From: an uncultured Planctomycetaceae bacterium
GTDB taxonomy: Bacteria > Planctomycetota > Planctomycetia > Pirellulales > Pirellulaceae
DNA length: 64,000 nucleotides
Direction of reading: 5' to 3'
Assembly: GCA_937862885.1 (NCBI GenBank)
Contig: CALMEE010000007.1
Coordinates: 36,469 to 100,468, forward strand
The notes under the pieces were generated by a model. It did not search any database and had not been told where the DNA came from. It saw nothing but the letters and a program-made list of their open reading frames with translations. The position numbers and the translations under genes were made by a program. Below, piece after piece: positions 37,134 through 47,432 of this stretch (the first letter of the stretch is position 1; every line of letters starts with the position of its first letter).

Positions 37134-38069
37134 GACGGGCGAAATCTCGCCACGAAAAATCACCGACGGCGCTCTCCACGTCTGACCGATGAACGTGCGG
37201 TGAGTACGCGATGTCTCTTTCTCCGTCTGTAATCGTTCCGAAAAAAAGAACGAAAAGACAAGCAGGGGTGAAGAGCAAATGTTTCTTAGACGTGTCAAAT
37301 GCGATCTGCAATCCAAGTTACTGCCCATTTTGAGTGCGAGTTCATAGGGCCCTTCGTTAACTTCGCGTGCAGTTTTGCCATCAAGCAAAGTGGCGATTAG
37401 CGAGATAAATCGCCATTTGCTTGATCCTTGTTCTGCTTCATCCGATACCAAAATCTGCTCCAAGACAAGGAAATCCCGGTAGATGTCGTTGGCTACTGGG
37501 TTCTTTGGCGATCGAAATTGGATAACGAAGCTGCATACCTCCAAAAGGACGCGCGAGCTGTAACGTAAAGTTGACAGCGAACGTTTCGTCGTCTCTCAGC
37601 AATCAAATTCTCCGGCAAACCTACCCTCGCCAAACGGGTGCGCGGTCCAGAGTGTTTTCAATTACGCTCCACTTGGTGTTTACGCAAGAAATTCACGCTG
37701 TCTGGTTGAAATCCATCACGGAGCATGACAGTATAGAAGAGTGTGTGCGTGGCGAAATCAGTCTTTGGCCGTGATCGGCGAGCGGCTATTGCGTGGCGGT
37801 GTCGACTCCTTAGGCGATCGAGCAAGTTGTCCAAAAAGGGGCTTCCGGTTGATTTCAGAGCCTTCGTTTCCATCAGCTGATATGTCGGTTAGTGGTGGAT
37901 TGCGTTCGGCTCGATTCAAGTGGAGCGGCTTGGAAGTTCGGTTCTTTGTTCAACTGGATGGGTCGGTTTGTGTCGTCATCGCTGAAGTAAACATTCTCGT
38001 TTTCGGTCTAAGTCAGCTGATAGATTTCTAGCCGATTGGTCCGATTCAATAAACTGGAGTTGATTCAGT
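37134..38069. other. Intergenic region upstream of the amidohydrolase array
   Basis: About 935 bases without a supported gene. A minus frame of 154 codons (37080-37544) overlaps the 3' end of the TRASH-like gene and shows no motif. The promoter of the long plus-strand array should lie here. Confidence 0.4.
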
Positions 38070-40649
38070 ATGGAAAAGATTCGACGACTTCGGATCCAGG
38101 TTGTCGTGCCTACTCTGGCGGCCAATTTCGGTCGTAGGCGCCGGCCTTTTTGCGCTTGCCGTGCTGGCTCGCTGAATTCTTCAAGCCGTTGGTTGGCTTC
38201 TCTGTTCATTGCAATAAGTGTTGCTACTTCCGCAGTTGCTGCCGTCTTCGGAGATGACGACGTGACACAACAAGCCGGTGTCTCTTCAGCGATTGTGTTG
38301 CGTAACGCAAACATTCATTCGATGGCTGATTCAGGTGCATTTGTTGGCTCAGTCATTGTGCGCGAGGGAAAAATCGTGGATGTGATTCGAGGCGAGGATG
38401 CAGAGCTGGCATCTGAACTCGTACGGGATGCGCGAGTCTACGATTTGAGGGGCTTCACGTTGACGCCGGGGTTAATCGATTGCCGCAGTGCATTATGGCT
38501 TGAAGGTGGTGCGATTGGTGAGTCGAGTTCCACCGCCGCCCTGAATATCGTCGATGGGATTGACTTGTATCAAGAGGATTGGCAAGAGGTCGCGCGACAA
38601 GGAATTACGGCTGTGGGACTTGGTCCCAGCGGGGGGCTGGGAGGTTACGCAGCAGCTTTCCATGTGCTTCCCAATCAGCGACTAGAGCAACTGCTAATCA
38701 AAGACGAGATTGCCGTAATGGCCACGATTGGATTAGATTCCACATCGTCGATGGCTCGGTATCAAGAATTCAACCGGTTGAAATCAGCGATCAAAAAGAT
38801 AATCGACGGCGACGCAGCTGAAAAGGCCAAAGAAGAAGAAAAGACTGAAGAGCAAGGGGAAGAAAAGCAAGGAGAAGGTGAGGCTACTCAAGAGCAGGCC
38901 CCTGGCCAGCAACCTGCCGCACAAACCGGAAATCGCATTACACCTCCGAACCGAACTGATGAACTGTTGAAACGAGTTGTCAAGGGACAAGTCCCATTGC
39001 GTGTACGTGTCCGGCATTCTGATGCTATTGGCTGGGTGTTGTCGATGGCCGAAGAGTTCGGAATCCGGGTAATCCTGGAAGAGATTCCGCAGGCGACACG
39101 CTGGTCGAACAAAATTGTTGACCTCAATTTTCCACTTGTCGTCGGGCCATTTGCGGCACTTTCGCAAACGGTGACCGATTTGCACAAAGACTTTAGCCAA
39201 GCTTGGGTAGCTGATTACGCCAACGCAGGCGGCGTGATTGCGCTGGCGACATTCACGAGTCAACCGCGTGGTTCGCGCCTTCTGCGGTTGAATGCCGCAA
39301 GTTATTTGGCTGCAGTACCAATTACGCGCGAACACGCATTGCGTGCGGTCACCATCAATGCCGCGAAAGTGCTAGGGGTTGCTGAGTTGCTCGGCTCCAT
39401 TGAGCCAGGAAAAATCGCCAGTATGGCTGTATTCGCTGGCGACCCGTTGGATCCCGCAACGCCCGTAAAGCTTGTCATCAGTAACGGCCATGTTGTTTTT
39501 GAGTCGGCTGGCGACGTAGATGTTGCGGCCGTGGTTCCCAGCCAAATTCCGCACGTCGAAGTCACACAACTTGCGACGTTGCCCAGTCAATATCTGTTGC
39601 GGTCCAACCATCTCTTGCAAGATGGCAAGTTTGTCTCGGCTTACATGCTCGTCAAGGACGGGATTGTCGAAGCCGTCGGTGACATCGACGACCCAGGTGA
39701 ATTGACCATGATCGATCTTGGCGATTTGGTCATTACGCCTGGATTGGTTGCCGCGAATTCTCACCTGGGGCACCAAAGCTTGTTGGGGGGACATCCGGAG
39801 TCCGATGCCACGCTGTTCCGCAGCGTAGACCTATTCGACTCCCAACAAAAACTAGTCAAGACGATGTCGACAGGAGGATTTTTGCATATCGGGTTCTCGC
39901 CGACAGATGCGAGTACCTCCGCCGGCAGTGTCGGGCAGATTCGATTAGGACCGTCCCCTAAGATCATCGACGCGCACATCGCCAGCAAATTCGTTTTGAC
40001 GCAATCCGCGCGCAGCCTTGAGCGTTATCCGGCGTCATTGATTGGTCAAGTGGAGATGCTGAACCAGTTGTTGCAATCGCAAATTCCGACTTCTCGAATG
40101 TATGTCTCGGCGGCCATGGCGCGCGCTTATGCCAGTCAGACGCTGCAGTTGATGGATCGAGTAAAACAAGGGGATGCGCAAGTGTTGTTTGTGGCTGGTA
40201 GTCCATTGGAATTGCAGATGGCTCTTCACTTGACGAGCTTACACCAACTTCGAGGTTCCCTATTAGTTGATTCGATTACCGCAGATCTAGTCAATGAAGT
40301 GGTCGATAGCAAACTAGGTTTGATCATCGCATCATTTCGCGGCGTGGAGTTCGACCGTTATCTTGAAGACCTTGCGAAGTACATCCAAGCCGACGTTCGA
40401 ATTGGTTTCTCTGGCGAAGATCCTCAAGAGGTTCGGTCCACTGCGGCGATGTTAGCCTCCATCGGCGTTTCGCGCGAATCGCTGCTCAGGGGTCTGACCG
40501 TCGATGGAGCGCTTGTATCGGGAATGTCCGAAAAAACTGGAGAACTCACGACGGGGGTTTCAGCTGACTTCGTGATTTGGGATGGGTCTCCCTTGGATTT
40601 ATCTTCACGGCCGCTGGCAGTGTTTGTTGATGGAAGGTTGGTTCGATGA
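38070..40649 (+). CDS. Exported double amidohydrolase-like protein, metal ligands lost (first of array)
   Basis: 859 residues; signal region about 42-60. Two amidohydrolase-type units in tandem. Unit 1 has GSVIVREGKIVDV, then LTPGLIDCRSALW where the HxH metal pair should be, and VRVRHSDAIGWVLSMAEEFGIRVIL, where the HAH and EHG ligands are absent; its end is GSIEPGKIASMAVFAGDPLDPATPVKLVISNG. Unit 2 has VITPGLVAANSHLG, again lacking the pair. A Glu/Gln-rich linker (about 250-295) lies inside unit 1. The TIM-barrel fold is probably kept without a metal centre. It ends ATGA with the next gene, so translation is coupled. Confidence 0.85.
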   Translation: MEKIRRLRIQVVVPTLAANFGRRRRPFCACRAGSLNSSSRWLASLFIAISVATSAVAAVFGDDDVTQQAGVSSAIVLRNANIHSMADSGAFVGSVIVREGKIVDVIRGEDAELASELVRDARVYDLRGFTLTPGLIDCRSALWLEGGAIGESSSTAALNIVDGIDLYQEDWQEVARQGITAVGLGPSGGLGGYAAAFHVLPNQRLEQLLIKDEIAVMATIGLDSTSSMARYQEFNRLKSAIKKIIDGDAAEKAKEEEKTEEQGEEKQGEGEATQEQAPGQQPAAQTGNRITPPNRTDELLKRVVKGQVPLRVRVRHSDAIGWVLSMAEEFGIRVILEEIPQATRWSNKIVDLNFPLVVGPFAALSQTVTDLHKDFSQAWVADYANAGGVIALATFTSQPRGSRLLRLNAASYLAAVPITREHALRAVTINAAKVLGVAELLGSIEPGKIASMAVFAGDPLDPATPVKLVISNGHVVFESAGDVDVAAVVPSQIPHVEVTQLATLPSQYLLRSNHLLQDGKFVSAYMLVKDGIVEAVGDIDDPGELTMIDLGDLVITPGLVAANSHLGHQSLLGGHPESDATLFRSVDLFDSQQKLVKTMSTGGFLHIGFSPTDASTSAGSVGQIRLGPSPKIIDAHIASKFVLTQSARSLERYPASLIGQVEMLNQLLQSQIPTSRMYVSAAMARAYASQTLQLMDRVKQGDAQVLFVAGSPLELQMALHLTSLHQLRGSLLVDSITADLVNEVVDSKLGLIIASFRGVEFDRYLEDLAKYIQADVRIGFSGEDPQEVRSTAAMLASIGVSRESLLRGLTVDGALVSGMSEKTGELTTGVSADFVIWDGSPLDLSSRPLAVFVDGRLVR

Positions 40650-41869
40650 ATTGTGTCAAACGAATTTTCGCGCGGAACTTGCTCGCTGTAACGATATATA
40701 CGAGCGTGGTTCACATGTTGGCGGTCTACTTGAACTTGACTGTGCTCGACTCTCCACTTGCAGCGCAGACTTTGTTCAAAGCTGGCAAAGTGATAACCAT
40801 GGCCGGCGATCCATTGTCACCCGGTATGGTGTTAGTGAATGAGGGAAAAATTGTCTCCGTGGGGAGTGCCTTAGATCAGGGCAATGCCAGACTGGTCGAT
40901 CTCGGCGATGCAGCTGTACTGATGCCTGGCTTGGTGAATGCTTACAGCCAGGCAGGTTTATCTGGAGCCGTGCGGGATGAAGTGACTAAGGAGGTAACCG
41001 CCACCTATAAAGTCGACTTGGGCATCGATTGGAATTCGCAATCGATGAAACGAGCGTTAACGAACGGCATCACCACAGCTTGTTTAACTCCCGGCACCGA
41101 AAATGTGTTTGCTGGGATCGCCTCGACCGTCAAAACGGCGAAGTCAAATGCGGCGGTACTGCAAAATGATGGCGCACTGGTCGCAAATCTGAACACAGAT
41201 CCCACACGCCGCAATCAGGCTAGGCAGCGACCCGATAGCATTTACTTGCGTATCCCGACGAACCGCATGGGTGTTGTTTGGGTCATGCGTAGTTCATTCG
41301 ACATGGCCCAGCGAAACGAACATGACGAATCGCTCGCGCCCTTGCGGCAAGTGATTGCGGGTGAGCGTCCATTTTTCATCGTGAGTCGAACGTTCGCCGA
41401 CATCGAGACGATGTATACCTTGGCCGAAGAATTTGGGTTTAAATCGATCTTGGTCGGGGGGCAGGAATCAAATCTGGTCCTCTCTAAAATCGCGGAATTG
41501 AAAACGGACGTGATCCTCACTCCGGTGCCAACTGGTGTCACGAGCGGTGAGGAGCGCACAGAGATATGTTTGAATCGTGCGGGAAAATTGGCAGAGCACG
41601 GCATTCGTTTTTGCTTAAGCGGCGATGACTTGCTGGCCGAGGCTAGGTTTGCTTATCGACATGGACTAAATTCACAGCAAGCACTTGCAGCGGTTACGCT
41701 TGCTCCTGCTCAAATTCTGGCGATCCAAGAGCGCGTTGGGTCAATCGAGCCGGGCAAAGATGCGGACTTTATAGTTCTAAACGGCGAGCCATTAGAGCTG
41801 ACCTCACGCGTGATGAAAGTCATCGTTGATGGCGAACTTGTTTTTGATGTCGACGGAGCTAGTAGGTAA
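40646..41869 (+). CDS. Exported amidohydrolase-like protein, metal ligands lost (second of array)
   Basis: 407 residues starting in the ATGA overlap with the previous gene. Signal-like helix about 10-36 (ends PLAAQ). Composite beta-sandwich edges are present: GMVLVNEGKIVSVGS at the start and GSIEPGKDADFIVLNGEPLELTSRVMKVIVDG at the end. The first metal motif reads LMPGLVNAYSQAG, without His. The usual HxH, H and H positions read FIVSR and LVGGQ; only the last Asp (SGDDLL) remains. Probably non-catalytic. Confidence 0.85.
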   Translation: MNCVKRIFARNLLAVTIYTSVVHMLAVYLNLTVLDSPLAAQTLFKAGKVITMAGDPLSPGMVLVNEGKIVSVGSALDQGNARLVDLGDAAVLMPGLVNAYSQAGLSGAVRDEVTKEVTATYKVDLGIDWNSQSMKRALTNGITTACLTPGTENVFAGIASTVKTAKSNAAVLQNDGALVANLNTDPTRRNQARQRPDSIYLRIPTNRMGVVWVMRSSFDMAQRNEHDESLAPLRQVIAGERPFFIVSRTFADIETMYTLAEEFGFKSILVGGQESNLVLSKIAELKTDVILTPVPTGVTSGEERTEICLNRAGKLAEHGIRFCLSGDDLLAEARFAYRHGLNSQQALAAVTLAPAQILAIQERVGSIEPGKDADFIVLNGEPLELTSRVMKVIVDGELVFDVDGASR

Positions 41870-41937
41870 GCGTCTCATCCAGTTGCCAATGAAACTCATT
41901 CCATTAAGTTTGATTAGTTTTTTGAAATTAAGGAACC

Positions 41938-43413
41938 GTGAAAGTGAATAACGCCAAGAAATCGAATCGACTGCACCGTGGATTGTTGGTAGCGATATCG
42001 CTATTTCAGGCTGGTTCGTTGGCCATATTGCCGTTATCGACCTTGCTTTTTCTGCAAGCCGGTGCATGCCAGGAACTGGCGGTGACTGGGGCGAAGATCA
42101 TTCCTGTTGTGGGAGAGCCAATCGAGCAAGGGACCATTGTGATACGCGAAGGGCGAATCGCGGCCATCGGGCACGATGTGAAAATTCCAGTCGAAGCACG
42201 CGTTATCGATGCAACGGGCAAGGTAATCATGCCAGGTTTTATCGAAGCCCATACGTCGGAGCCGATGAGCCAAGCCAACGAGAACAATCCCAATGTGCCT
42301 TTCGTATCGGTCCTGGACACAATCGACCCGATGCGGGTCTATTTTGATGAAGCGAGACGGAATGGAATCACGACCGTTTCGGTATTGGCAGGCAATTCGA
42401 CGATGATTGGTGGGCAAGGAACTGCGATTAAAACTGGCGAGACGTTTTTGGACGCGATGATTTTGGAACGGGTCACTGGGATGAAGATTTCGCTCAGTCC
42501 CGCTGGCGGTGTTAGTCGCATGGGGCAGCTTGCTGCATTAAGGAAGGAACTAGCTGACGCATATAAATTGGCATTTCCAGAGCAGAAGAAATCGGAGGCA
42601 ACCACAACAGCGGCGAAGGCTGAAGCGGAGAACACTGAAGGTGACGAACAGCGTCGAGCTGGGCGTCGGGGTCGACCGAATGGAGATGCTCCGCCAAGTC
42701 GGGAAGGACGCGATGATCAGCCTGCTGAGTCCGGCGAGAAAAAGCAGGACGAACAACCTACCGAGACCGCCAGTCGAGATGCAAAGTCTCAAGAACCTCC
42801 AGTGATTGATGCGCTTAAGAGACCCATGGTTGACCTCGTTTCTGGCAAAATGCTGGCCTTTATCCACTGCGAGATCCCCATGGATGTTATGCATGCCTTG
42901 AGTTTGATTAAGGAATTTAATCTTAGGCCGGTCTTGATCTTGGGTCGAGGGTGTTATAAGGCCGCTCAAGATGTAGTTGCTAGTGGCTATCCAGTCATCT
43001 TCCATGAAGACTTGGTTTTCTGGGAACGCGATCCGCGTTCCAATGAAGATCGACAGATCAATGTCATCGAGGCCTTTCAAGATCTCCAGGCTCCATTCGC
43101 ATTGAGTGTAGCTAGGGCAGGTGGTGATACGATTGGCCAGAACTATCTTTGGTATCAAGCGGCAACCGCGGTCAAGTACGGAATGCCGCAAGCAAAGGCG
43201 CTCGAATCGCTGACGATTGGACCGGCTCGCATGCTTGGGGTCGACGAATTCGTCGGCTCTTTAGAGGTTGGGAAAGATGGCGACTTGGTGATCTTGTCTG
43301 GTGATCCTTTGCATGTTGATACGTGGGTCGATTTAACGATTGTGAATGGAAAAATCGTCTACGAACGGGAAAATGATCCAAAGCTTAAGCTGCTGTTAGA
43401 AGGAACAAAGTGA
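41938..43413 (+). CDS. Exported amidohydrolase-like protein, metal site incomplete (third of array)
   Basis: 491 residues from a GTG at 41938, ribosome site AAGGAA upstream. Signal helix about 10-40. The first motif VIMPGFIEAHTSEPM keeps the first His of the pair but the second is Ser; FIHCEIP keeps one later His, while the next ligand reads LGRGCY. A charged, low-complexity linker (about 215-285) splits the barrel. The C-terminal GSLEVGKDGDLVILSGDPL is intact. At best a partly built metal site. It overlaps the next gene's GTG start. Confidence 0.85.
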   Translation: MKVNNAKKSNRLHRGLLVAISLFQAGSLAILPLSTLLFLQAGACQELAVTGAKIIPVVGEPIEQGTIVIREGRIAAIGHDVKIPVEARVIDATGKVIMPGFIEAHTSEPMSQANENNPNVPFVSVLDTIDPMRVYFDEARRNGITTVSVLAGNSTMIGGQGTAIKTGETFLDAMILERVTGMKISLSPAGGVSRMGQLAALRKELADAYKLAFPEQKKSEATTTAAKAEAENTEGDEQRRAGRRGRPNGDAPPSREGRDDQPAESGEKKQDEQPTETASRDAKSQEPPVIDALKRPMVDLVSGKMLAFIHCEIPMDVMHALSLIKEFNLRPVLILGRGCYKAAQDVVASGYPVIFHEDLVFWERDPRSNEDRQINVIEAFQDLQAPFALSVARAGGDTIGQNYLWYQAATAVKYGMPQAKALESLTIGPARMLGVDEFVGSLEVGKDGDLVILSGDPLHVDTWVDLTIVNGKIVYERENDPKLKLLLEGTK

Positions 43414-46142
43414 GAGTTGATGCAATGCGATATCGAAACTTCCAAGTTCTTAACCCAGCCAATATAGCGTATGCTGCTGGTTTAACTGCTTGCTGTCTAT
43501 TTTGTTTATTTGCGAGCCTGCCCGTTTTGGCGCAAGAGGCGGATGCCTATTTTGCGAGGATCGTCACCGGTAAACCGGGAGAGGTCATTGAGCAGGGGGT
43601 CATGGTCGTCCAAGCGGGGAAAATCGTTGCGGTCGGAGCCGCGGACGAAATCGATGTTCCTGAAAATGTTCAACAGCATCGGTTACACGGATTAACAATC
43701 ATGCCCGGAATCGTCGTGGCGCAGACTGGTTTGATTGATCAACGAGATATTGAACAGACGATTTCTCCACGTGTTATGGCCATCGATGGATTTGACTTCC
43801 AAGCGGATCGAAGTCGTTTGTTGGCGTCAGGGATAACGACCATTCAGGTTTCTCCTGGAGGTAATCGGCTCGTGCCCGGTGTTGCCGCGGTGGTCAAGTT
43901 GGCGGGCTTCGACGAAGATGAAGTGGATTCGCGCATCGTAGCATCTCGAGAAAGTCTGCGTATCATTTTGGATTCAAGTTCACGCAATGCTCCAAGTATT
44001 TTCGAACCACCGGTAGGGCCTGTCTCGGTTGAGCGACCGTTGGAGCCGACTCGTCCCCAAGTTTCGCGAACGTTGTCTGGGTCATTGACGGCTTTGCGGA
44101 CGATTTTCAAGCAAGCATTGTCTGATCAAACTTTTGTATCCACCGAACTTGATGAGTTGTCGGAAGCAATTGCTGATTACTTTCTTGAATCAAGGGTCGT
44201 GCGGATGTCAGCGCGAACTGAGGCCGAAGCGCGGGGTGCTTTGGACTTGGCCAGTGAATTTGATTTGGAATTGATATTGGTTGATTGCGCGATTCCGCAA
44301 TTAGCAGATCTGATTCGCGAGCGTCAGGCGGCATCAAACCCTCCCAAGATTCGAGGATTGGTATTTTCAGTTCCGAAGCCGGGTGGCATCGGCAACGTAA
44401 CTGCTGATGGTCTGCAACAGGCGCGAGAACTTAAAGCGATGGTGCAAAGTCTTCAGCGAGAGTGGCCGGTTGCATTCACGACTGGAAGCGATGCGGATTT
44501 GCGCGATCTGGTTTATGCCGTCAATGTGTTTACCGGTAGCTCAGATTTCAGTTCGCTTACGTTTCATGCCGCTTCGATTCTAGGTGTCGGTGATCGCGTT
44601 GGTTGTTTGTCAGCAGGCCAAGATGCAGATTTTGTTGTTGTGAATACCGCCGTGGGTGTCGGACAGCAACTTCCCTTGATGACCTACGTCAATGGCAACA
44701 AGGTCTTCGAGCGCACGCCACCACAACCGACTACAGTAATACGAGCTAGTCGTGTGTTTACTGGCGATGGAGAAGTTTTGCACAACTCCTCGTTGGTTGT
44801 CAAAGGATCCACGATCCGCAATGTCGCTGAATCCGCTTCTGCACCTTTGGATGCTGTACAGCTCGACTTTGGTGACGCCGTCGTGGTGCCAGGATTTGTT
44901 GATTTAGGCTGCAGTTTGGGGACTGGGAGTGGCATCACTGGGAACATTGGTTTGAATACGGAGATTGGCGGTCAGCTTTATGCCGATGATCCCGCGATCA
45001 AACTCGCCCGAGAACATGGCGTGACCACGGCTTTGATCGGGTCGTTGAATGCGAACCAGCCGACGCCACTGGTCGCCATCAAACTGGGGGATGACCCGCG
45101 CGTCATCAAGGAGCCCGCAGCGATTCGATTTGTCATAGGCGCGAATGTTGCGACGTCGACGACAACAATCCGTGGCATTCTGACTCGTGGTAAGCAATAC
45201 GCCGATTCGTGGATCAAATATGAGCAAGATCTCAACGAGTACCAAATTAAGAAAGCGGAATTAGCAAAACAAGCCGCCGAACAAAAGAAGGAGGGTGACT
45301 CCACTGCCACTGAGTCAAAAGAAAACGAGCAGCCAGACCGAACTGAAACACCTCCGGGGACTGGTGGAGCGGATTCAGTCGGTCGTCGTGGGCTCGGTGG
45401 TCGGCCGCCAATTGGTCGCCCAGAGCGAACGGATCCCTCACCGGATGCAGTGAAAAATGACGAGCAGAATCCCGACGCGTCTGACGAGAAAAAAGATAGC
45501 CCAGCGGAAACGGATGATGCGAAAAATGAGAAACCGGAATCTGAGGAAAAAAAATTAGAGCCACCTAAGGAGCCGCAGAAGCGACCAGAACTGGAGCCGT
45601 ATCGAACATTATTCGCTGGAGACATTCCCGCATTTGTCGAGGCCCGCACGCCAGACGCTATCGAGGCGGCTCTCAAACTATTTCGGCAGGAATTTGGTGT
45701 AAACATGGTTCTGTGTGGAGCTGATGGACTCGCCAGGTTCCCAGAGTTGTTGAATGACAAGCAAGTTGCGGTCGTGGCTGGGCCTGATTTGGTCGTTGAT
45801 TTGCGTTCTCCTCAGCAGCCGGACCGTCGTGTCAACCTAGTTGAAGTTCTCGTCAACGAGCAAATTCGTATCGGGTTTCAATCCAAGGCGACGTCAGGTG
45901 TTGCTCAATTGCCGTCTGCCGTCGGGTTTGCCGTGAACCAAGGTTTGGGTGTCAATGATGGCTTGCGGGCGCTGACACATTCACCTGCTGAGATATTGGC
46001 CAAAGGGCTGACATTTGGCAGTTTGAAGCCAGGAAACGATGCCGATTTGGTGGTCCTGAGCGGTCTTCCATTTGATCCGGGGACGGAAGTGTTGGCTGTA
46101 ATGATCGACGGGAATTGGGTTTTTCGACGCGAGGAAAAATGA
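43410..46142 (+). CDS. Exported double amidohydrolase-like protein, metal ligands lost (fourth of array)
   Basis: 910 residues from a GTG at 43410 overlapping the previous TGA; an ATG at 43425 may be the real start. Signal peptide about 20-45 (ends VLAQ). Two units. Unit 1: GVMVVQAGKIVAVGA, IMPGIVVAQTGLIDQ (no HxH), GCLSAGQDADFVVVN. Unit 2: VVPGFVDLGCSLGTG (no HxH), GSLKPGNDADLVVLSGLPFDPGTEVLAVMIDG. A long acidic, Pro-rich linker (about 610-720) splits unit 2. Both barrels appear non-catalytic. The tail overlaps the next gene's ATG (ATGA). Confidence 0.85.
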   Translation: MRVDAMRYRNFQVLNPANIAYAAGLTACCLFCLFASLPVLAQEADAYFARIVTGKPGEVIEQGVMVVQAGKIVAVGAADEIDVPENVQQHRLHGLTIMPGIVVAQTGLIDQRDIEQTISPRVMAIDGFDFQADRSRLLASGITTIQVSPGGNRLVPGVAAVVKLAGFDEDEVDSRIVASRESLRIILDSSSRNAPSIFEPPVGPVSVERPLEPTRPQVSRTLSGSLTALRTIFKQALSDQTFVSTELDELSEAIADYFLESRVVRMSARTEAEARGALDLASEFDLELILVDCAIPQLADLIRERQAASNPPKIRGLVFSVPKPGGIGNVTADGLQQARELKAMVQSLQREWPVAFTTGSDADLRDLVYAVNVFTGSSDFSSLTFHAASILGVGDRVGCLSAGQDADFVVVNTAVGVGQQLPLMTYVNGNKVFERTPPQPTTVIRASRVFTGDGEVLHNSSLVVKGSTIRNVAESASAPLDAVQLDFGDAVVVPGFVDLGCSLGTGSGITGNIGLNTEIGGQLYADDPAIKLAREHGVTTALIGSLNANQPTPLVAIKLGDDPRVIKEPAAIRFVIGANVATSTTTIRGILTRGKQYADSWIKYEQDLNEYQIKKAELAKQAAEQKKEGDSTATESKENEQPDRTETPPGTGGADSVGRRGLGGRPPIGRPERTDPSPDAVKNDEQNPDASDEKKDSPAETDDAKNEKPESEEKKLEPPKEPQKRPELEPYRTLFAGDIPAFVEARTPDAIEAALKLFRQEFGVNMVLCGADGLARFPELLNDKQVAVVAGPDLVVDLRSPQQPDRRVNLVEVLVNEQIRIGFQSKATSGVAQLPSAVGFAVNQGLGVNDGLRALTHSPAEILAKGLTFGSLKPGNDADLVVLSGLPFDPGTEVLAVMIDGNWVFRREEK

Positions 46143-47428
46143 TGCCAGAGAATAGTTTGATGTGGGAGACACGCCTTGCCCAGCGATGTAAAAACGGCCT
46201 CGCCGCCCTACTCTGTTGTTTTGTTGCTTGCCAAGTGCAGAGTCTATTCGCGCAGGAGGTAATCGCACTGAAAGTCGGCAAGATTTTCACCTGCGCGGAA
46301 GACGATGCAATCCCCAGCTTTATCAGCGATGGGGTGATTTTGATTCGCGATGGGAAGATTGAGGCGATCGGGAACAAGCATCAAATCGAGATTCCTGATG
46401 GCTATCAAGTCATTGAACATCTTGATGGTTTCGCCATGCCCGGATTGGTCGAGGCCCATAGTCATGTGGGTGGGACCAGCGACCTCAATGAGATGGTGTA
46501 TCCAACGAATCCTGAGCTGAGAAACTGGGATCAGGTCATCCCTCATAATCGGCGGTTGAAAGTAGCAATTGCGGGGGGGATCACGACCATCTGTTTTATT
46601 CCCGGTAGCGGAACCAATATGGGGGGCTTTGGCACTTTGATGAAGACGGGTCCAGGAACCCTCAATGAAGTCATTTTGAAGGCACCTGGAGTCCTAAAAA
46701 TTGCTCAGGCTGGAAATCCCGAACGAAGTACTGGAGAAGTTGGTTCCGGAAGAATGGGGATGAATTACGTTATCCGTCAGCAGTTGACCGAGGGGCAACT
46801 CTACGTTCGACAATGGGATGACTACGAGCGAGGCCAAGCGCCGAAACCGGAAGTTAATTTGCGATTGGAGAACTTCAAACCCCTGTTCCGACGCGAGATC
46901 CCGGTTGCAGTACATACGCAACAATACCAAGTCGTGATGACCACGATCCGCATGTTGCACGATGAGTTTAACTTGAAAATTTTGATCGACCATGGCACGT
47001 TCGACGCGTTCCACTTAGGCGAGGAAGTCGCCAAAAGGAATATCCCTGCCATGATTGGTCCCCGCGGCTTTTGGTATGAACGCCAAGTGGGGCAAATTCT
47101 CGGCATCGTGGAGCAATACGAGCAACGTGGCGTTAAAGTTCTAGGTGTGAACACAGACGCTCCGGTGGTGCCTCAAGAGGAACTGTCGTTCCAGGCAACG
47201 ATGGCCGTACGTTACGGTTGGGATGAAGAACGTGCGATACGAGGTGTTACGATTGAAGCTGCAAAGGCATTAATGATCGACGATCGAGTTGGTTCACTGG
47301 AACCTGGTAAGGATGCCGACATCGTGATTTCAACCGGACCAATCATCGATCCACGCAACTATGTGACCGAAGTTTTTATTAACGGCCGCAGTGTTTATGA
47401 TATCAAAACCCACAAACGGCTTTTCTAA
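46139..47428 (+). CDS. Exported amidohydrolase with complete metal-ligand set (fifth of array)
   Basis: 429 residues from the ATG at 46139 (ATGA overlap with the previous stop, GAGGAAA upstream). Signal peptide about 15-39. This is the only member with all ligands: AMPGLVEAHSHVGG (His107, His109), VPVAVHTQQYQ (His259), ILIDHGTFDAF (His285) and GVNTDAPVVP (Asp340), the order of the imidazolonepropionase-like branch. It should be a metal-dependent hydrolase outside the cytoplasm; the substrate is unknown. The C-terminal GSLEPGKDADIVISTG is present. It is the likely active subunit of the array. Confidence 0.9.
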   Translation: MMPENSLMWETRLAQRCKNGLAALLCCFVACQVQSLFAQEVIALKVGKIFTCAEDDAIPSFISDGVILIRDGKIEAIGNKHQIEIPDGYQVIEHLDGFAMPGLVEAHSHVGGTSDLNEMVYPTNPELRNWDQVIPHNRRLKVAIAGGITTICFIPGSGTNMGGFGTLMKTGPGTLNEVILKAPGVLKIAQAGNPERSTGEVGSGRMGMNYVIRQQLTEGQLYVRQWDDYERGQAPKPEVNLRLENFKPLFRREIPVAVHTQQYQVVMTTIRMLHDEFNLKILIDHGTFDAFHLGEEVAKRNIPAMIGPRGFWYERQVGQILGIVEQYEQRGVKVLGVNTDAPVVPQEELSFQATMAVRYGWDEERAIRGVTIEAAKALMIDDRVGSLEPGKDADIVISTGPIIDPRNYVTEVFINGRSVYDIKTHKRLF

Positions 47429-47432
47429 TCGA

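Noticed and set aside
37080..37544. 154-codon minus frame over the TRASH-like gene end
   Set aside because: Overlaps a well-supported gene on the other strand and shows no family motif.
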